Below are positions 23,301-25,678 of a stretch of DNA of 25,678 nucleotides, piece by piece (position 1 is the first letter of the stretch; every line of letters begins with the position of its first letter). The stretch is taken from positions 1 to 25,678 of the IMG/VR virus record IMGVR_UViG_3300042556_000714; one strand, given 5' to 3'. The translations under genes were made by a program, and so were the position numbers. Below the pieces are notes generated by a model, which saw only the letters and a list, made by a program, of their open reading frames with translations, was not told where the DNA came from and searched no databases. The DNA comes from a virus.

Positions 23301-23661
23301 ATTCACCTAGATTGCCCCAACTAGCTACTTCAATAATAATTGGGTAAGTGATTGGATTAGGCAGAACATTTATTACAGCACTTAAACTTTTAAATATAAC
23401 GCCACTAGATTCCCCCGCGAAAGGGGCATCAGCGGAAACAGCAAATGCCTTGCCGGGAATGCCAGAAAACCCATTTGCTATTGGGTATCCAACCCGTTCC
23501 CACAAATATTCAGTTCTTTCTTCTAAGTCATAAATAGGTTCATTATCTTGTTCCCAATTATAAAAAGTAGAACTATCAAACTTGGTTACAGTAGGAGTCC
23601 AAGAATTTAAGATTCCCACATTGCCACTAGCTAAATATAAATCGTTTGATACTGACGGCAT
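20383..23661 (-). CDS. Beta-helix tail fibre or spike protein
   Basis: The longest gene, 1092 residues. After the anchor motif FYNWEQDNEPIYDLEERTEY (33-52) it reads as a right-handed parallel beta-helix: repeated short strands with Asn/Ser turns, for example YGFEITNSDVVLENSFALRC, KKAGFKFQNSNIAIRRGILA, YGILAENSVLDIQP and SVIVLNPKLVKVTANSVYSS, from about residue 85 to 730. Such pectate-lyase-like helices are common in phage spikes that bind or cut surface polysaccharides. No clear catalytic Asp/Glu pair can be assigned by eye. The C-terminal third is Tyr/Ala/Gly-rich and probably carries the receptor-facing or trimer domain, ending AEIFDLRRSN. ATG 23661 is preceded by AAGG and lies nine bases after the family A stop. 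Confidence 0.8.
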   Translation of the reverse strand: MPSVSNDLYLASGNVGILNSWTPTVTKFDSSTFYNWEQDNEPIYDLEERTEYLWERVGYPIANGFSGIPGKAFAVSADAPFAGESSGVIFKSLSAVINVLPNPITYPIIIEVASWGNLGELCLKNVKVDKGCNGAGLEIVNINHGRNYKFDAPISYFGGATDSHAGPVGGAASSVLFRIRNAQSFITGAVTTSNTPYFADSRSIYNNRAYSIRVAYGTAVSGNNASYLDVRVDGSAYHADSSGFRASLNSTLGGAGGVYTSLREPAISTFDISTVDADGTTLLSREAKGTGDYHQIFYYGNYLKNIKVENCTGPIYIRNFCVDGGSDDRAGTVTQTEDYGFEITNSDVVLENSFALRCKKAGFKFQNSNIAIRRGILAYRNYEVSNGGQGRYADKKSYGILAENSVLDIQPTSFDSGLSSVDGVDLAFQTSHNAVGLSLINSKLKGGTAASGPTLINKEATVVHSFFNTSCGIELINSEYDHNGITEVFNNYIGMETVNSNVKLPMFVCEFNKHYGLKSDGSVIVLNPKLVKVTANSVYSSSGFGSYTQFTLFKNGQNLYANNSLITFPEENSIPDKFGIFTATQPILVDETTTTVPSININNSTVKLAHAFITSHQDIFQNTNALFGACIHADNNSNVKIQGSKSGPNILLGFGSDTVGNVAAVHVNKNSSIEFNGPTLIGETGVDVLAENNSVVKFAPHTNSNGNLDVSGWNLVDNKNHTKVELHAIRACLIADNKSQIIMEHLGDFHDTWGAYSSSVDYNFNNALVTSAYTSKGYMQFFTNGQYNEAITASAGRYNLPAISYNTTNGYFLVDPYSTNPTTNAEEHLKYSTGGMCVRALHGSDVKVFNVHFPAGWAQADGIWYDASATNCEMLRIWNICDDSTFEAAYCSVSSVYPSLAGYRGPSAVWLSGTGQTANTYPSSTPDTGTLATLDFYGTSGSKAGTNYGPFRLYFSPNSRAKFLTTSASNGVDQGVPYQVLAQGYNPSGACSAVGASAVSSLYADITSAQFYFVSAMLDPSYFNRIRLDESAANTWANAKHNGIAKSGRFKLVTLYRATASTEPGSQAFTATTAKYGQGLRSAEIFDLRRSN

Positions 23662-23670
23662 AATTCAACC

Positions 23671-24246
23671 TTAGAAAGTTAAAGTCCATCTGAATATTAA
23701 TGAGAATTCAGAGGTTTTGTCTATTTCCGGGAAAGTTTTATACGCTACAAGAATTGGAGCAATCGGGCTTAACTGCAATGGATTTTTCATAAATAGCCCG
23801 ATTTCTTTCAATGTAGTAGGCAAATCATTCGCGGTATTTTGTCCTAAAAATAAAGAAAATTGAACGCTATTCTTATTTACTCTTTTTATTAAATTAAATG
23901 GAATTTCTACAAAAGCCTTATTTGTTAATAAGGTTGTGCCTGCGTATTGATTTAAAGTTGAGGTGATGACATCTGGAGAAGCCCCGTAGTCATTTATCTC
24001 TAAGGCACTACTTAATTTATTTGTGGAGACAGAGTAGTCTGGGCTTTCATATCCTACTTGAAAAAATCTTATTTGAAAATCAGTAATTGGCTGATTTGCA
24101 GACGCAGAAAACATTCGAGATAACCCTATCCCCATACCGGAAGTAATTGTATTTTTTTCTGAAAATACCATTTCCTCCTTCCCTGAGGGATAAAGTTTAT
24201 ATATTTCTAAGTACCCATTTGGGGAATAAGTGTCTTGATTTTTCAT
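23671..24246 (-). CDS. Family A structural protein, second copy
   Basis: A 191-residue paralogue of the proteins at 5484-6110 and 24277-25419. Shared landmarks are GYLEIYKLYPSGKEEMVFSE and KNTITSGMGIGLSRMF near the N-terminus, DFQIRFFQVG in the middle, LKEIGLFMKNP, then PILVAYKTF and the ending FSLIFRWTLTF. It is closest to the 208-residue copy in length and pattern. It sits 30 bases after the 380-residue copy and nine before the fibre gene. No signal peptide or membrane segment; mostly beta by eye. Function unknown; position just before the fibres suggests a fibre adaptor or baseplate component. The start ATG 24246 has only a weak upstream ribosome site (GAAG, distant). Confidence 0.8.
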   Translation of the reverse strand: MKNQDTYSPNGYLEIYKLYPSGKEEMVFSEKNTITSGMGIGLSRMFSASANQPITDFQIRFFQVGYESPDYSVSTNKLSSALEINDYGASPDVITSTLNQYAGTTLLTNKAFVEIPFNLIKRVNKNSVQFSLFLGQNTANDLPTTLKEIGLFMKNPLQLSPIAPILVAYKTFPEIDKTSEFSLIFRWTLTF

Positions 24247-24276
24247 ACTATTAATATATACTTCATTTCTTTTAAA

Positions 24277-25419
24277 TTATATAAAATATAATGTCCAACT
24301 AATGGTTAAATTTTGGTAGTTACTAATTCCAGCACTTGATCCAGAATCTGAAGATTTAAGTATATTTGTTTGAAATACTTTTTTAGCAAATAATTTATAT
24401 TTTATGTTTCCTGTAATATCAATAACAGAGGCGGGTAAATTTATGTCAGTAGGGGCTGTTAAAACATAAGTAGAAAAAAAGTTATACGGAGGAACATAAT
24501 TATTTTCAAGCATTCTTTCTAAATCATATACCCATACCCCCATTGAAGTAATACCTCCATAAAGATCTATAAACGCTGCGTTTTCTTTTATTATTGAATG
24601 TCTAACTTTAATTTCACAGTTGCTAGATAAATTTACTGTTGAAAGCATTACTGAATTTGGTTGCTGTGCAACAGTATTATCTGAAAGAGATCTTCGTATG
24701 AATCCTCTTGGGTCCATAGCTTTTCTAGCATATGAATTATAAGTAGCACTAAGAGCAGTTGCAGAAATTATAGAGGATGCCACTAAAATGCCGGAAGGTG
24801 TTCCGTTATTGTATCTATATTGAATTTCTAAAGATGATGTTGTATCTGTGACACTTGATGGTCCGTAAGCATAGGATCCAATTGCAAGCACAGAAGATAA
24901 AGGTAAACTAGAGACATTCACACCAAATAAAGATGAAGGCAACGACCCATAAAAAGGAACCAAATTAATATTTTGCCCCTCCAACATATGTGGGTACTGT
25001 AAATCCGATGTTGAAAAGAACCCTTGAGAGAATTTAATTAAATTAGTATCAATTGGAGAGGGGGCTTCCGGCAAATATGGGTTAGCATTATATCCAGATG
25101 TTGTGGAAGTAACAACTTCCCCCCAATATGCAGACGAAAGAACATACCCAGCCCGTTCCCTACCAACCGCAGGTATCCCAGCAGATGCGTGGAGATTTTC
25201 TAAATAAGCTCTAGGATCTTTGCCAAAAGATAAAGATCTAATTGAAAAATTTGACGCATCGTAAATTGCAGGAGCCGTTGAATACCCGTCAGGAGGAATG
25301 GTCAACATAAAAGCAATCGTTTCCCCTGCACCATCTACAATCATATTGTCTTCAGAGTATACTAGCTCCTCCTGCCCACAATCTGATTCTCTGTATAATT
25401 CTAATCTTCCGCGTATCAT
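24277..25419 (-). CDS. Family A structural protein, enlarged first copy
   Basis: At 380 residues this is the long member of family A. The N-terminus MIRGRLELYRESDCGQEELV, then YSEDNMIVDGAGETIAFML, and the ending NLTISWTLYFI match the shorter copies (5484-6110 and 23671-24246), and FSIRSLSFGKDPRAY corresponds to their middle motif. The extra length is a central insertion of about 170 residues rich in Ser, Tyr and Asn (roughly 90-260), including NPYLPEAPSPIDTNLIKFSQ. It overlaps the preceding partial gene by four bases (ATGA), so the two are coupled. No function is recognised. The insertion may be an exposed domain grafted onto the common core. Confidence 0.8.
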   Translation of the reverse strand: MIRGRLELYRESDCGQEELVYSEDNMIVDGAGETIAFMLTIPPDGYSTAPAIYDASNFSIRSLSFGKDPRAYLENLHASAGIPAVGRERAGYVLSSAYWGEVVTSTTSGYNANPYLPEAPSPIDTNLIKFSQGFFSTSDLQYPHMLEGQNINLVPFYGSLPSSLFGVNVSSLPLSSVLAIGSYAYGPSSVTDTTSSLEIQYRYNNGTPSGILVASSIISATALSATYNSYARKAMDPRGFIRRSLSDNTVAQQPNSVMLSTVNLSSNCEIKVRHSIIKENAAFIDLYGGITSMGVWVYDLERMLENNYVPPYNFFSTYVLTAPTDINLPASVIDITGNIKYKLFAKKVFQTNILKSSDSGSSAGISNYQNLTISWTLYFI

Positions 25420-25678
25420 CTTAATATATCTATACTTGTAAATTGGCCTCCAGCAGCTTGGGCAAAAGTTCCAAACTTGGGATGATATCTATACTCCATT
25501 CGACTTCCACCTTGTGCCTCAAAAGTACCACTAGTTGTTGAAGAAACTCTGGACGCTAAATTTAAAGCTAAACTCTTAAAGAATCTAAATAAATCCTGAA
25601 TTTCCTCCTCAGTATACCCAGAAGCGTACTCGTGTAAGGTAGAATCTATTAAATTAACTTTATCTATTAAGATATAGC
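25416..25678 (-). CDS. C-terminal end of an unidentified gene, cut by right edge
   Basis: An open frame enters from the right edge and runs 87 codons to TGA at 25416-25418, overlapping the next ATG as ATGA. The visible end contains an acidic helix (YTEEEIQDLFRFFKSLALNL), then a Ser/Thr/Gly-rich part and MEYRYHPKFGTFAQAAGGQF, ending TSIDILR. The N-terminus lies outside the window, so the family cannot be named. Direction, tight coupling and lack of stops over the whole stretch support it as coding; a structural role is only suggested by the neighbours. Confidence 0.7.
   Translation of the reverse strand, partial: YILIDKVNLIDSTLHEYASGYTEEEIQDLFRFFKSLALNLASRVSSTTSGTFEAQGGSRMEYRYHPKFGTFAQAAGGQFTSIDILR

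Noticed and set aside
1-25678. tRNA genes, integrase, attachment sites, insertion sequences, defence or metabolic genes
   Set aside because: I looked along both strands and saw no cloverleaf, transposase, integrase or metabolic enzyme motif; the window appears to be purely virion genes.

Overview
The window is a structural and morphogenesis block of a T4-like (myovirus-type) tailed phage. All 27 genes I can support lie on the minus strand and are packed head to tail with 1-4 base overlaps or very short gaps, so they are read from the right end towards the left. The DNA is AT-rich and there are no tRNAs, mobile elements or host-like genes. Recognisable T4 homologues are the prohead protease (gp21), core scaffold (gp22), major capsid protein (gp23), neck proteins (gp13, gp14), tail terminator (gp15), sheath (gp18) and tube (gp19). 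The small basic proteins and fibre architectures resemble what I remember from T4-like phages of aquatic bacteria; the host cannot be named from sequence alone.

Layout in the direction of transcription. From 25.7 to 23.7 kb: the end of an unidentified gene, then two members of a paralogous family here called family A. From 23.7 to 15.1 kb: a 1092-residue beta-helix fibre-like protein, a 748-residue protein sharing its N-terminal anchor motif, an 850-residue protein with a collagen-like segment and a four-cysteine module, and a 150-residue Gly/Pro-rich protein. From 15.0 to 11.3 kb: eight small, mostly Lys/Arg-rich genes directly upstream of the protease. From 11.3 to 8.4 kb: gp21, gp22, gp23, closed by a strong terminator. 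From 8.3 to 5.2 kb: gp13, gp14, gp15, a third family A protein and a 59-residue protein. From 5.2 to 1.5 kb: sheath, tube and a second tube-like protein. After another terminator, an unidentified protein of at least 472 residues runs off the left edge.

The most interesting region is 11.3-15.0 kb. At least seven segments there (three at protein N-termini in the long form, two inside one protein, plus shorter variants) carry a leader of about 13 residues that ends in Leu/Ile-x-Glu followed by Ala, Val or Ser. This resembles the T4 capsid targeting sequence and the T4 gp21 cleavage consensus. I infer that this is an expanded set of internal head proteins, co-packaged with the scaffold and trimmed by the gp21 protease encoded next door. 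One of them (11601-12455) looks like a polyprotein of three basic cargo modules. None of this processing has been shown; it is a prediction from sequence.

Missing from the window are portal (gp20), terminase (gp16/gp17) and most baseplate wedge genes, so the T4 order 13-14-15-16-17-18-19-20-67-68-21-22-23 has been rearranged to 21-22-23-13-14-15-18-19.
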